A stretch of DNA of 44,256 nucleotides from Pseudoalteromonas sp. S16_S37 (GTDB lineage: Bacteria > Pseudomonadota > Gammaproteobacteria > Enterobacterales > Alteromonadaceae): NCBI RefSeq assembly GCF_014694405.1, contig NZ_JAAUWV010000039.1, positions 1-44,256 on the forward strand. Reading direction: 5' to 3'. The notes below the pieces were generated by a model. That model was not told where the DNA came from. It saw only the letters and a list, made by a program, of their open reading frames with translations, and ran no database searches. Both the position numbers and the translations under genes were made by a program. Position 1 is the stretch's first letter; each line of letters starts with the position of its first letter. Shown here piece by piece: positions 14,915 through 24,192 of this stretch.

Positions 14915-16915
14915 TTAAAGTGACAAGTTATTTAAAATCTCATCATCAACGTTATTTGCAAGCGTTACTTTTAACTTAGGCGTACGCGCCATTTCGCGTT
15001 TAATAGCAAAGTTAGCTTCTTCGTTACGTGCCCAGCTACGACGAGCAATACCGTTGTTTACATCAAACAATAACATTGATTTAAGACGATTTTCAGCTTC
15101 AGGTGTGCCATCAAGTAGCATACCAAATCCGCCGTTGATCACTTCTCCCCAACCAACACCGCCACCATTGTGGATTGATACCCATGTTGCGCCACGGAAG
15201 CTATCACCAATCACATTGTGAATTGCCATATCCGCTGTAAAGCGACTGCCATCATAAATGTTTGAAGTTTCACGGAACGGTGAATCTGTGCCGCTTACAT
15301 CGTGGTGGTCTCGGCCTAATACCACAGGGCCAATTTCACCGCGTGAAATTGCATCATTAAAGGCTTTGGCTATTTCAGCACGGCCTTGTGCATCGGCATA
15401 CAAAATACGCGCTTGTGAACCTACCACTAACTTGTTTTGTTTGGCGTCTTTGATCCAAGTGATGTTGTCTTGCATCTGTTGTTGAATTTCTGCTGGCGAT
15501 TCAGCCATGATTTTGTTTAGCACGTCTGCGGCAATGGCATCGGTTTTGTCTAAATCTTCAGGCTTGCCTGAAGTACATACCCATCGGAACGGGCCAAAAC
15601 CATAGTCAAAACACATAGGGCCAAGAATATCTTGCACGTAAGACGGGTATTTAAAGTCAATACCGTTTTCGGCCATTACGTCGCCACCAGCACGTGATGC
15701 TTCAAGCAAAAAGGCATTACCATAATCAAAGAAGTAGGTACCTTTTGCGGTGTGCTTGTTCACAGCATCAGCATGGCGTTTTAGCGTTGCCTGTACTTTT
15801 TCTTTAAATAACTCAGGTTCTTCACGAATTAAACGGTTTGATTCTTCGTAGCTAATATCAACAGGGTAATAACCGCCTGACCAAGGGTTATGCAGTGATG
15901 TTTGATCTGAGCCTAGGTGAACAAATATGTCGTGCTCATAGAAAGCTTCCCATACATCCACCACGTTGCCGATGTAAGCAATAGACACCACTTCTTCGTT
16001 AGCTTGCGCGTGTTTAACACGTGAGAGCAACGCGTCCATATTGTCGATAAGTTCATCAACCCAACCTTGCTGGTGACGCTTGGTAGCAGCTTTAGGATTA
16101 ACCTCTGCACATACGGTGATACAGTTTGCGATATTACCTGCTTTAGGTTGTGCACCGCTCATGCCACCAAGACCCGCAGTTAGGAATATTTTTCCTTGTG
16201 GGCTTTCGCCTTTTTTGAGTACTTTGCGGAACGCGTTCATTACCGTAATAGTAGTGCCATGTACAATACCTTGCGGACCAATGTACATAAACGAGCCAGC
16301 TGTCATCTGGCCGTACTGAGTCACGCCTAGCGCGTTAAAACGCTCCCAATCATCTGGTTTTGAGTAATTGGGGATCATCATTCCATTGGTCACAACCACA
16401 CGTGGCGCTTCTTTAGATGACGGAAATAAGCCCATAGGATGGCCTGAGTACATGTGCAGCGTTTGGTCTTCTTCCATTTCGCTTAAATACTTCATTGCTA
16501 ACAAATACTGCGCCCAGTTTTGGAATACAGCGCCGTTACCACCGTAAGTGATAAGTTCTTCTGGGTGCTGAGCAACGGCTGGGTCGAGGTTGTTGTCGAT
16601 CATCAGCATGATAGCTGCAGCTTGTTCGCACTTGGCTGGGTAATCTGAAATCGCGCGTGCTTTTAACTCGTAGTTTGGCTTAAAGCGATACATGTAAATG
16701 CGACCGAAATCTTTAAGCTCTTGGGCAAACTCAGCCGCAAGCTCTTGATGCCACTCTTTTGGGAAATAACGCAGCGCATTGCGAATAGCTAATTGCTTTT
16801 CGTCAGTAGTTAAAATGTCTTTACGTTTTGGTGCGCGATTCGCATCAGCTGGATATGGCTTAGGTGCAGGTAAAACGCTTGGGATCCCTTGTTTAATTTG
16901 CTCTTGAAAATTCAT
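14915..16915 (-). CDS. hutU: Urocanate hydratase, long (eukaryote-like) form
   Basis: Second enzyme of histidine degradation: adds water to urocanate to give 4-imidazolone-5-propionate, using tightly bound NAD+. Motifs: YGGNGAVFQNWAQY, MYSGHPMGLFPSS, TAGLGGMSGAQPKAGN and MCFDYGFGPFRWV, whose Cys corresponds to the active-site cysteine region. At 666 residues it is about 110 longer than the common bacterial enzyme and resembles animal urocanase in length and in the GHPMGLFPSS region. I start at ATG 16915; GTG 16918 is the alternative. It lies 12 bp after hutH in the same unit. hutI and hutG are not in this window. Confidence 0.96.
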   Translation of the reverse strand: MNFQEQIKQGIPSVLPAPKPYPADANRAPKRKDILTTDEKQLAIRNALRYFPKEWHQELAAEFAQELKDFGRIYMYRFKPNYELKARAISDYPAKCEQAAAIMLMIDNNLDPAVAQHPEELITYGGNGAVFQNWAQYLLAMKYLSEMEEDQTLHMYSGHPMGLFPSSKEAPRVVVTNGMMIPNYSKPDDWERFNALGVTQYGQMTAGSFMYIGPQGIVHGTTITVMNAFRKVLKKGESPQGKIFLTAGLGGMSGAQPKAGNIANCITVCAEVNPKAATKRHQQGWVDELIDNMDALLSRVKHAQANEEVVSIAYIGNVVDVWEAFYEHDIFVHLGSDQTSLHNPWSGGYYPVDISYEESNRLIREEPELFKEKVQATLKRHADAVNKHTAKGTYFFDYGNAFLLEASRAGGDVMAENGIDFKYPSYVQDILGPMCFDYGFGPFRWVCTSGKPEDLDKTDAIAADVLNKIMAESPAEIQQQMQDNITWIKDAKQNKLVVGSQARILYADAQGRAEIAKAFNDAISRGEIGPVVLGRDHHDVSGTDSPFRETSNIYDGSRFTADMAIHNVIGDSFRGATWVSIHNGGGVGWGEVINGGFGMLLDGTPEAENRLKSMLLFDVNNGIARRSWARNEEANFAIKREMARTPKLKVTLANNVDDEILNNLSL

Positions 16916-16927
16916 CACAACTCTCCC

Positions 16928-18421
16928 TTAGTTTACGGTAAATGCTTGAGACTTCACTAATGCAATCATGGCATCGATGTCAGGTTTCAATAATCTATCT
17001 TCTTCTAGTTTGGCAACTTTAGCGCGGATCACCTTAAAGTTCTCTTCGATGATGTCTGAGCAGGTATTTGGGCGTCTAAACTCGATTGCCTGTGCCGCAT
17101 ACATCAATTCAATAGCCAAGATTTTTTCAAGATTACCTAAAATTTGATTAAGCTTCCGACCTGAGATGCTACCCATAGATACATGATCTTCTTGGCCCAT
17201 TGAGGTTGGTACGCTATCTGCCGATGGTGGGAAGCATAGCGATTTGTTTTCAGTCACTAAAGCTGCTGTTGTGTACTGCGGGATCATCATACCCGAGTTC
17301 AATCCACCTGACTTGGTGAGTAAACGAGGCAGACCGTGCAAGCCTTCTAGTAATAAGTAACAACGTCTGTCAGAGATATTACCAAGTTCTGCAGCTGCAA
17401 TTGACGCATAATCTAACACCATCGCCAAAGGTTGACCGTGGAAGCTACCGCCTGAAATCGCTTCTTCTTCACTTATCACGATTGGATTGTCGGTAACCGA
17501 GTTCATCTCAATTTCCGCGAGTTCTTTTAGGTGATTGTAGGCATTACGAGATGCACCATGCACCTGTGGAATACAGCGCAGTGAATATGGATCTTGTACA
17601 CGGTCGCAATCAGTATGTGCAGCCATGTTTTGCGAGTCTTTAAAGAATCGACGCATACGTGCGGCTACTTCAATATTGCCGGCAAACGCACGAATTTGGT
17701 GTAGCTCTTCTCTAAACGGTGATTGGCTGCCTTGCATACCTTCAATGCTCATCGCACCTGCAAGGTCAGCTAAATCAAGCAAATAGCGCATTTTAGTCAG
17801 TGCTGTAATGGCGTGAGATAAAATAAACTGCGTGCCATTGATAAGCGCCAAGCCTTCTTTAGCATGCAGCTCTAGCGGCTCTAAACCATGTTCTTTCAGT
17901 GCTTGTGCCGCAGGCACCATGGCGTCACCTTGCCAAAACTCACCTTCACCAAGTAGAGGTAAAAACAGGTGAGACAGTGGCGCTAAGTCGCCCGATGCGC
18001 CAACCGAGCCTTGCTCTGGCACCACTGGAATTAAATCAAGCTCAATGAATTTTAACATGCGCTCAACCACTTCTAGGCGGATACCTGAAAAACCTTGGCT
18101 TAACGCGTGTACTTTGGTGATCAACATAAGCTTTGATATTGGCTTTGCGATTGGCTCACCCACACCGACTGCATGTGTGATCAGCAAGTTTTTTTGTAAT
18201 AGATGCGTTTCTGCTGGTGAAATTTGCGTATCACACAGCGGACCAAATCCAGTGTTAATACCGTATATGGCTTTGTTAGAAGCTGCCATTTTTTCAACAT
18301 TGCTGCGGCTTTTATTAATTTTATCTAGCGCCTCTTGGCAAAGCTCTGCTTTGATACTGCCATTTGCAATACCATTTACAATATCTAGATTTAGACGGTC
18401 AACACCATATCTAAACGTCAT
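16928..18421 (-). CDS. hutH: Histidine ammonia-lyase
   Basis: First enzyme of histidine degradation, removing ammonia from L-histidine to give urocanate. The MIO prosthetic group forms from Ala142-Ser143-Gly144 in GSVGASGDLAPLSH, the same numbering as in the Pseudomonas putida enzyme. The N-terminal YGINTGFGPL and the C-terminal region with QEDHVSMGS are also intact. The length of 497 is slightly shorter than usual but complete. GGAGA precedes the ATG. It heads the hutHU unit and is divergent from a LysR-family gene across a 151-bp gap that contains an imperfect palindrome CGAT-AAT-ATCG (18528-18538). Confidence 0.97.
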   Translation of the reverse strand: MTFRYGVDRLNLDIVNGIANGSIKAELCQEALDKINKSRSNVEKMAASNKAIYGINTGFGPLCDTQISPAETHLLQKNLLITHAVGVGEPIAKPISKLMLITKVHALSQGFSGIRLEVVERMLKFIELDLIPVVPEQGSVGASGDLAPLSHLFLPLLGEGEFWQGDAMVPAAQALKEHGLEPLELHAKEGLALINGTQFILSHAITALTKMRYLLDLADLAGAMSIEGMQGSQSPFREELHQIRAFAGNIEVAARMRRFFKDSQNMAAHTDCDRVQDPYSLRCIPQVHGASRNAYNHLKELAEIEMNSVTDNPIVISEEEAISGGSFHGQPLAMVLDYASIAAAELGNISDRRCYLLLEGLHGLPRLLTKSGGLNSGMMIPQYTTAALVTENKSLCFPPSADSVPTSMGQEDHVSMGSISGRKLNQILGNLEKILAIELMYAAQAIEFRRPNTCSDIIEENFKVIRAKVAKLEEDRLLKPDIDAMIALVKSQAFTVN

Positions 18422-18572
18422 ATTATTCTCCTAAATATCATCTTGTTGCGATGAATGTTTCGCTGCTATGCCGATATGCTAACTTGTGCTAGATGTTTTA
18501 TAAATGCATAATAATCGTAATTCATTCCGATAATATCGAACTAAAAGTTCAACCATTCACAAAGGTCATCAT

Positions 18573-19469
18573 ATGCAGGTCCAAGACGTTGATTTACGCT
18601 TACTGAGAATATTTGTTGCTATCGTTGAGTGTGGTGGTTTATCGGCCGCTGAATCACGCTTAAATATTGGCCGCTCGACGATAAGTTCACATCTATCGGA
18701 CTTAGAAGTACGATTAGGATTAAAGCTGTGCAAACGAGGGCGCAGCGGTTTTGAGCTGACAGAACCAGGGCGCATAACTTATCAAGCCTCTTTAGAGCTA
18801 ATGCAGCAGTGCGAAGCATTTGCAACAACGGTAGCAAGCTCAAAAAATGCGTTATCGGGACGTGCAACCATCTCAGTAATCGACACTATGGTCAGCGATC
18901 CTCGTTGTGGTGTGGCTCGAGCAATTGCCGCTTTAAAAAAGAAAAGTAACAACATTCAATTTGATATCAATGTGTGTGAGGCGCGAGAAGTTGAAACATC
19001 GGTAGTAAATGGTCGTTCTTTAGTTGGCTTGGGAGTAAGCCGTCATCATTTACGTGGGCTTGACTATTTTCCTCTCTACAATGAGAGTAACTTTTTATAT
19101 TGCGGTATTGCACATCCCTTGTTTGCGTGCGAACCCAACCAAGTTGATGCCTTATTACAACAGGCTGAAGTTGTAAGTAGTAACTATATGCGCGACAAAG
19201 AAACGCGTAATGATGGCTTAAATTACCAAAACACCGCTGTGGCATACCACGACGAAGGGATAGCTCACCTGATCTTGTCGGGACAATTTATTGGTTACCT
19301 ACCAGATCATTACGCAAGTTATTGGGTAGAAAAAGGCTTATTCAAAGCAATTTTGCCAGAGCGCTATTCGTATAAAATCCCGGTTGTATTAATTACATCG
19401 AAGAGTAATGCCTCATCACCACTGGCTAATGCTTTGGTCGAGCAAATGAAGCTGTGTCATCAGAGTTGA
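18573..19469 (+). CDS. LysR-family transcriptional regulator divergent from hutHU
   Basis: A 298-residue LTTR. The N-terminal helix-turn-helix is LRIFVAIVECGGLSAAESRL followed by NIGRSTISSHLSDLEVRLG; the rest is a periplasmic-binding-like effector domain. AAAGG precedes the ATG. Its position back-to-back with hutH suggests that it controls histidine use or an overlapping regulon, but many gammaproteobacterial hut operons use HutC (GntR family), so this is inference. The effector may be urocanate or something unrelated to histidine. Confidence 0.9.
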   Translation: MQVQDVDLRLLRIFVAIVECGGLSAAESRLNIGRSTISSHLSDLEVRLGLKLCKRGRSGFELTEPGRITYQASLELMQQCEAFATTVASSKNALSGRATISVIDTMVSDPRCGVARAIAALKKKSNNIQFDINVCEAREVETSVVNGRSLVGLGVSRHHLRGLDYFPLYNESNFLYCGIAHPLFACEPNQVDALLQQAEVVSSNYMRDKETRNDGLNYQNTAVAYHDEGIAHLILSGQFIGYLPDHYASYWVEKGLFKAILPERYSYKIPVVLITSKSNASSPLANALVEQMKLCHQS

Positions 19470-19521
19470 TTAAAGAGCTTTTTAAAAGTCACATAAAATG
19501 CACAAATAACGTACCGAATAG

Positions 19522-19537
19522 CATGGAACGTTCCATG
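19522..19537. promoter_or_regulatory. Perfect 16-bp palindrome upstream of the sugar permease
   Basis: CATGGAACGTTCCATG is fully self-complementary and lies about 70 bp before the permease start. The centred CG and half-site spacing are in the style of LacI-family operators. Its core GGAACGTTCC recurs at 20987-20996. Confidence 0.6.
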
Positions 19538-19605
19538 TTTGAGCATGTGATTTTATTGTTACAGCGTGTAAACTCTAATTTATCCTTTTAATTGGAGTTT
19601 TTCTT

Positions 19606-20874
19606 GTGAGTGATATAAACACAAATCAAAGTTACGTTGCGCAAGGTAATGACGAAAACAAAAACTATTTGTTACCGCTCAGTGCAATGACCACATTATT
19701 TTTCCTGTGGGGATTTATCACGGTCCTCAACGATGTATTGATCCCGAGGCTCAAAGGGGTATTTGATCTCAATTACACTGAAGCGATGATGATCCAGTTT
19801 TGCTTTTTCAGCGCTTACTTTATTGTTTCTTTGCCAGCTGGTGTCTTGGTTAAAAAGCTTGGATACAAAAATGGTGTGCTCACCGGTTTAGTGGTCGCGT
19901 CAATTGGCTGTATGCTGTTTTATCCTGCTGTTGTGGTCCATGAGTATTGGCTATTCTTAGGCGCTTTATTTGTACTAGCCTCTGGCATTACTGTGTTGCA
20001 AGTTTCTGCAAACCCTTATGTAGCAGCATTAGGTCCAGCCAAAACAGCATCAAGTCGTTTGAATTTGGCTCAAGCCTTAAACTCTCTTGGAACGACCGTT
20101 GGTCCATATGTTGGCGGTTTATTATTTTTCGGTACGGCTGGTGCAATGGCAGCAGAAGCAGGTGCTGAATCAGTAAAAGTGCCTTATCTAATGCTAGCTG
20201 GGGCGCTACTTACCATCGCCATTGTTTTTGCATTTTTAAAGTTACCAACCATTGAGTCGCACAGTGATGAGCAAGATTGCAAGGCTAAAGAGCATAGTTT
20301 GTTTGCTGCGCCACACCTCGTTATGGGCGTTGGTGCTATTTTTTGTTACGTAGGGGCTGAAGTGGCAATTGGTAGTTTTTTAGTTAACTATTTTGCACAG
20401 CCGAATATCGCGGGCCTTGAAGAACATGCTGCCGCTAAGTTAATCAGTTATTATTGGGGCGGCGCGATGGTAGGGCGCTTTATCGGGTCGGCATTGTTAC
20501 AAAAGGTAGCACCATCAAAAGCGCTAACATTTAACGCGCTTTGTATTGTTGCACTGCTAGCTCTAACCATGTCTTCAAGTGGTAGAGTGGCCATGTGGGC
20601 GGTTTTAGCGATTGGCTTGTTTAATTCTATTATGTTTCCTACCATTTTTTCAGTGGCAATTGAAGGGCTAGGTTCTTTAACCAGTAAAGGTTCTGGATGG
20701 TTGTGCTTAGCAATCGTAGGCGGTGCAATTGTGCCATTGATCCAAGGTCTGTTCGCAGACAATCTTAATATCCAAGTAAGTTTTATCGTTCCTTTAGTAT
20801 GTTACTTATACATCGCTTGGTACGGTTTAAATGTTGTAAATTGGACTAAGCGTTGGCATAGCATAGCTAAGTAA
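19606..20874 (+). CDS. FucP/NagP-family sugar:H+ symporter (MFS)
   Basis: A 422-residue major-facilitator transporter with about twelve membrane segments. The FucP/GluP subfamily signature is clear: FFLWGFITVLNDVLIPRLKG in the first helix region, then FFSAYFIVSLPAG, QVSANPYVAALG and NLAQALNSLGTTVGP. Relatives carry L-fucose, glucose/galactose or N-acetylglucosamine (NagP in Shewanella); which sugar is moved here cannot be told, and no sugar-catabolic gene is next to it. The start is GTG with GGAG eight bases upstream. A perfect palindrome lies upstream and a terminator follows. Confidence 0.9.
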   Translation: MSDINTNQSYVAQGNDENKNYLLPLSAMTTLFFLWGFITVLNDVLIPRLKGVFDLNYTEAMMIQFCFFSAYFIVSLPAGVLVKKLGYKNGVLTGLVVASIGCMLFYPAVVVHEYWLFLGALFVLASGITVLQVSANPYVAALGPAKTASSRLNLAQALNSLGTTVGPYVGGLLFFGTAGAMAAEAGAESVKVPYLMLAGALLTIAIVFAFLKLPTIESHSDEQDCKAKEHSLFAAPHLVMGVGAIFCYVGAEVAIGSFLVNYFAQPNIAGLEEHAAAKLISYYWGGAMVGRFIGSALLQKVAPSKALTFNALCIVALLALTMSSSGRVAMWAVLAIGLFNSIMFPTIFSVAIEGLGSLTSKGSGWLCLAIVGGAIVPLIQGLFADNLNIQVSFIVPLVCYLYIAWYGLNVVNWTKRWHSIAK

Positions 20875-20892
20875 ATAGCTGTCACTTTTCTT

Positions 20893-20918
20893 AAGGCAAG
20901 CATTCGCTTGCCTTTTTT
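20893..20918 (+). terminator. Intrinsic terminator after the sugar permease
   Basis: AAGGCAAGC (20893-20901) and GCTTGCCTT (20906-20914) enclose ATTC and run into TTTTTT. Confidence 0.9.
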
Positions 20919-21310
20919 GTTTCTTTTATATTTAAATTAAACCTCGGCTGAATACGTATTCATTGCAGATATAAGCGGAAATTATAGGAACGTTCCAAAT
21001 TATATCTACTTTGACAAGTCTCTGGCAAAGTTAATATGGGCCTAACAATCCTTGAGCTGAGGCTAGCCCATATTCGATTTTTCAATCTATACTTTTTGTA
21101 GTTATCGAAAGTTAAGCAATAAATCGTCTGCTTTTTATACGAATGTACATGATTTAACTAATTTTGCTAAAAAATCTCAGATACTGACCGATACGATAAG
21201 ACAAACCAGTTTAATTTTGTTACATATGAATTAAAGCCTGATTTGATCAGACGTTGTGTGCAACTTATGGCAACGGGTTTCAGCGTAAAATTTATAATAA
21301 TAGGCTCATA
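20919..21310. other. Intergenic region before the chemoreceptor, with two inverted repeats
   Basis: This gap holds GGAACGTTCC at 20987-20996 (the core of the upstream permease palindrome), a TTGACA at 21011-21016, and arms AATATGGGC (21033-21041) and GCCCATATT (21066-21074) whose 24-base loop can itself pair in part. GATTTTTC follows. It may be an operator region, or a short structured transcript with its own end. No ORF is convincing. Confidence 0.45.
20987..20996. promoter_or_regulatory. Second GGAACGTTCC palindrome
   Basis: A perfect 10-bp palindrome identical to the core of the site at 19522-19537. It lies 315 bp before the chemoreceptor start and past the permease terminator, which suggests that one regulator may act on both genes. 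Confidence 0.45.
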
Positions 21311-23200
21311 ATGTTTAAATCGTTTAAGTTCACTACCAAAGTCACCATTGCTGCCTCAGTGGTATTAGTGATGGTGTTAGGATTATTTACCGTCAATAAT
21401 TTTATTGTGATGCGTAGTCAGACCCAAGAGCAACTAACCTTAGTGCTTCAAGAGATTTCTCAGTCTGTGTCACAAAATATCGCCAATTGGCTCAACGATA
21501 GGCTAGATATTGTTGGCTCTGTTGCGCTTGGTCATCGCGCATCTGACTCGAAAGAACAGATTTTGCGACGCTTAGCAACTGCCGATGCGGCGGGGGATTT
21601 CAAAAATGTGTACATAGGTATGCGTGAAGGAGATTTTATCCTCGATGATCCAAGTATCGTGTTACCCCCAGATTACGATGCAACAACCCGACCGTGGTAT
21701 AAATTAGCACAAGAAAAAAACGGCACAGCCTTTACCAATCCATATATTGATGTAACCACCAATGAGTTAACAATTTCAGCTGTGGTTCCCGTAACCAGTG
21801 GTAGCGAATTTTTAGGTGTAGCCGGTGGTGACATAGATATGGCAACCATCACCGATATCATCAATGAAATTGACTTTTTGGGCTTTGGCTATGGTTTTTT
21901 GCTCGACTCAGAAGGCCGTATTTTGTCTCATCCTAATACCAAGCTAAATGATAAACCTATGGCGGATCTGTTTGGTAAGCGTTTGCCATTACAAAGTGAG
22001 TTTATCGAAGAAGAAATTGATGGCACTGAACGCTTAATCTCGTTTGTCAAAATGCAAGGGATCAAAAATGTTGATTGGTATTTAGGTGTAGTGATCAACA
22101 AAGAAATAGCTTACTCATCTGTATCGTCATTTAGAAATATGGCAGCCATTTATATGCTACTGGGTGTAATAGTCATCGTATTGATGCTGAAGTTATTACT
22201 AAAGTACCTGATGAAGCCAGTAGAGCAATTGAACTATGCGATTAAAGATATTGCCCAAGGTGAAGGTGATTTGACTCGGCGCTTACACGTTGAAAGTGAG
22301 GACGAGTTTGGTGAACTATCTAATTACTTTAATTTGTTCATAGAGAAAATTCACGACTCTATTTCTCAAGTAAGAGACACAACGATCACACTTGAACACT
22401 CTGTAGAGAGCTTGATTGCGCAAACTCAATCTACTTTACGTATGTACAGCGACCAAACGAAGCGAACTGACAATGTAGCGACGGCAATCAACGAACTCTC
22501 ATCAAGTGCTGTTGAGATCTCAAACAACGCCAGTCACGCGTCTGAGCTGGCAACTGAGGCAAACAAACTGAGTATTGATAGCCAAACAGCATTAAACGCC
22601 AACATTGCTGAGATTGCCTCTTTGAGTGACAAAATGGCACAAGCACAATCAACCGTAGATAGCTTGGATAAGCACTCAGCAAGCATTGGACAGGTACTTG
22701 AGGTGATTAAAGGTGTCAGTGAGCAAACTAACTTACTTGCACTTAACGCTGCTATTGAAGCTGCCCGAGCAGGGGAAGCGGGTCGAGGCTTTGCTGTGGT
22801 AGCAGATGAAGTAAGGCAGCTTGCACAACGTACCCAAGACTCTACCCGAGAAATCGAAGCCACGATTATAGAGCTGCAACAGGGGTCGGCTTCAGCCGTT
22901 GCGGTGATGAAGTCTTCGCTTGAAGATTCAGCTAAGAGTGCTTCTCAAGCGACTCAGGCAGGCGAGAAAATGCATGAAGTAAGTAATGCGATTGATTCAA
23001 TTGATGGTGTTAACCATGCTGTTGCAAGTGCAACGCAAGAACAAAATACCGTGATCCAATCGTTAGATAGCGACATTCATCATATTAGTGATCTATCTAT
23101 TCAAGGTTCGGAGAACTTACAGGCCACGCTTGGCGAATGCAGACAGTTACAAGCTCAGTTTGATGAACTAGAAAAGATGGTGATGAAATTTAAAGTTTAA
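21311..23200 (+). CDS. Methyl-accepting chemotaxis protein with dCache_1 sensor domain
   Basis: A 629-residue transmembrane chemoreceptor: TM1 at about residues 11-32, a periplasmic dCache_1 domain, TM2 at about 267-290, a HAMP linker and a cytoplasmic signalling hairpin with the conserved tip [19 protein letters not shown]. The ligand pocket shows Y-x4-R-x-W-Y ([10 protein letters not shown]), then PYID and GGDID, the layout of amino-acid-binding dCache domains such as Pseudomonas PctA; an amino-acid ligand is therefore likely. The C-terminus lacks a CheR-tethering pentapeptide. ATG 21311 is preferred over an upstream start at 21254 because it directly precedes the positive [11 protein letters not shown] and TM1. 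Confidence 0.92.
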   Translation: MFKSFKFTTKVTIAASVVLVMVLGLFTVNNFIVMRSQTQEQLTLVLQEISQSVSQNIANWLNDRLDIVGSVALGHRASDSKEQILRRLATADAAGDFKNVYIGMREGDFILDDPSIVLPPDYDATTRPWYKLAQEKNGTAFTNPYIDVTTNELTISAVVPVTSGSEFLGVAGGDIDMATITDIINEIDFLGFGYGFLLDSEGRILSHPNTKLNDKPMADLFGKRLPLQSEFIEEEIDGTERLISFVKMQGIKNVDWYLGVVINKEIAYSSVSSFRNMAAIYMLLGVIVIVLMLKLLLKYLMKPVEQLNYAIKDIAQGEGDLTRRLHVESEDEFGELSNYFNLFIEKIHDSISQVRDTTITLEHSVESLIAQTQSTLRMYSDQTKRTDNVATAINELSSSAVEISNNASHASELATEANKLSIDSQTALNANIAEIASLSDKMAQAQSTVDSLDKHSASIGQVLEVIKGVSEQTNLLALNAAIEAARAGEAGRGFAVVADEVRQLAQRTQDSTREIEATIIELQQGSASAVAVMKSSLEDSAKSASQATQAGEKMHEVSNAIDSIDGVNHAVASATQEQNTVIQSLDSDIHHISDLSIQGSENLQATLGECRQLQAQFDELEKMVMKFKV

Positions 23201-23223
23201 TGTAACCATTATCTAAATTTAAC

Positions 23224-23253
23224 AAAGGCCAGCCATATTAGACGCTGGCCTTT
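23224..23253 (+). terminator. Probable terminator after the chemoreceptor
   Basis: AAAGGCCAGC (23224-23233) and GCTGGCCTTT (23244-23253) form a 10-bp stem; the tail TTTCTTGTCT is only moderately T-rich. Confidence 0.65.
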
Positions 23254-23333
23254 CTTGTCTCTAAATTAGAGAACATTGTTGCAAGTCAGGAAATAAAAGG
23301 CTTGTACAGGTAAGTGTGTACCTTTTATTTCTA

Positions 23334-23373
23334 TTGTCATTTTTCTGTATTGTTTGCGCAACACTACTGTCAT
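23334..23373 (+). promoter_or_regulatory. Pho-box-like repeats before the TonB operon
   Basis: TTGTCAT (23334), CTGTATT (23345) and CTGTCAT (23367) lie in 11-bp phase; the heptamer at 23356 does not match. The first pair fits the PhoB consensus at 11 of 14 positions and the last heptamer is perfect. A regulatory role is inferred, not shown. Confidence 0.35.
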
Positions 23374-23429
23374 TAACCACCCTTAAACTGCACCCAATTT
23401 AATTACTAGCAAAACTTAAGGTGTATGCG

Positions 23430-24182
23430 ATGAAGTGCGTTAACCCCCTGTTGTTGGCAGGTTTGCTTGCAACTGCGTCAAGCGTTCAAGCGAATGACTT
23501 AAACCAAGTCGTCGAGAAAAGTAGTGCAATTAACGAATCTGCACAAAAGACTCAAACCAAGATAGATTCAATTGCAGACTCAATGCAATCGCGTTTACAA
23601 AAGTTCAAAACTCTCAATAAAGAGATTGACGGACTAAATGTATATAACGCGCAATTAGACAAACAAATTAAAAACCAACTTGATGAAATGAACGCTATCA
23701 ATGCGTCGATGGATCAGGTGTCGGTTATTGAACGTCAAATTACACCTTTAATGCTTCGTATGATCACGGGGTTAGAGCAGTTCGTTCAACTAGACGTACC
23801 ATTTCTTCCAAAAGAGCGCGCAGAGCGTCTAGCTAGCCTAAGAGCGATGATGGACCGCGCCGATGTAACATCAAGTGAAAAATTCCGTCGTGTGCTTGAA
23901 GCGTATCAAGTAGAGGTGGATTATGGCCGCACTATCGAAGCGTATACAGCGTTATTAGATGTTGAAGGTCAAGAGCGTGAAGTTGACTTCTTACGGATCG
24001 GTCGTATGGAGCTACTTTATGTCACAAAAGATGGTTCTCTTGCTGGCAGCTGGGATCAATCTGCAAAGAAATTTGTAGCACTTGAAGATACAAGTATCAG
24101 CCAAATCAAAAAAGGCATACGCATAGCGCGTAAGCAACTTGCCCCAGATATGTTATCGCTCCCAGTTCACGCGTCGGAATAA
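23430..24182 (+). CDS. DUF3450 family periplasmic protein of the TonB2 operon
   Basis: A 250-residue exported protein with a signal peptide (to about residue 22, SSVQAND) and a long coiled coil (about 30-100). Family DUF3450 is recurrent beside TtpC-ExbB-ExbD-TonB modules in marine gammaproteobacteria, but its activity is not established. C-terminal conserved parts include LRIGRMELLYVTKDG and WDQSAKKFVAL. I use ATG 23430, with TAAGG eight bases upstream; the GTG at 23421 overlaps that site. First gene of a six-gene unit; the next start follows after 10 bp. It might couple the periplasmic part of TtpC to TonB. Confidence 0.85.
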   Translation: MKCVNPLLLAGLLATASSVQANDLNQVVEKSSAINESAQKTQTKIDSIADSMQSRLQKFKTLNKEIDGLNVYNAQLDKQIKNQLDEMNAINASMDQVSVIERQITPLMLRMITGLEQFVQLDVPFLPKERAERLASLRAMMDRADVTSSEKFRRVLEAYQVEVDYGRTIEAYTALLDVEGQEREVDFLRIGRMELLYVTKDGSLAGSWDQSAKKFVALEDTSISQIKKGIRIARKQLAPDMLSLPVHASE

Positions 24183-24192
24183 GAGGTTCATC

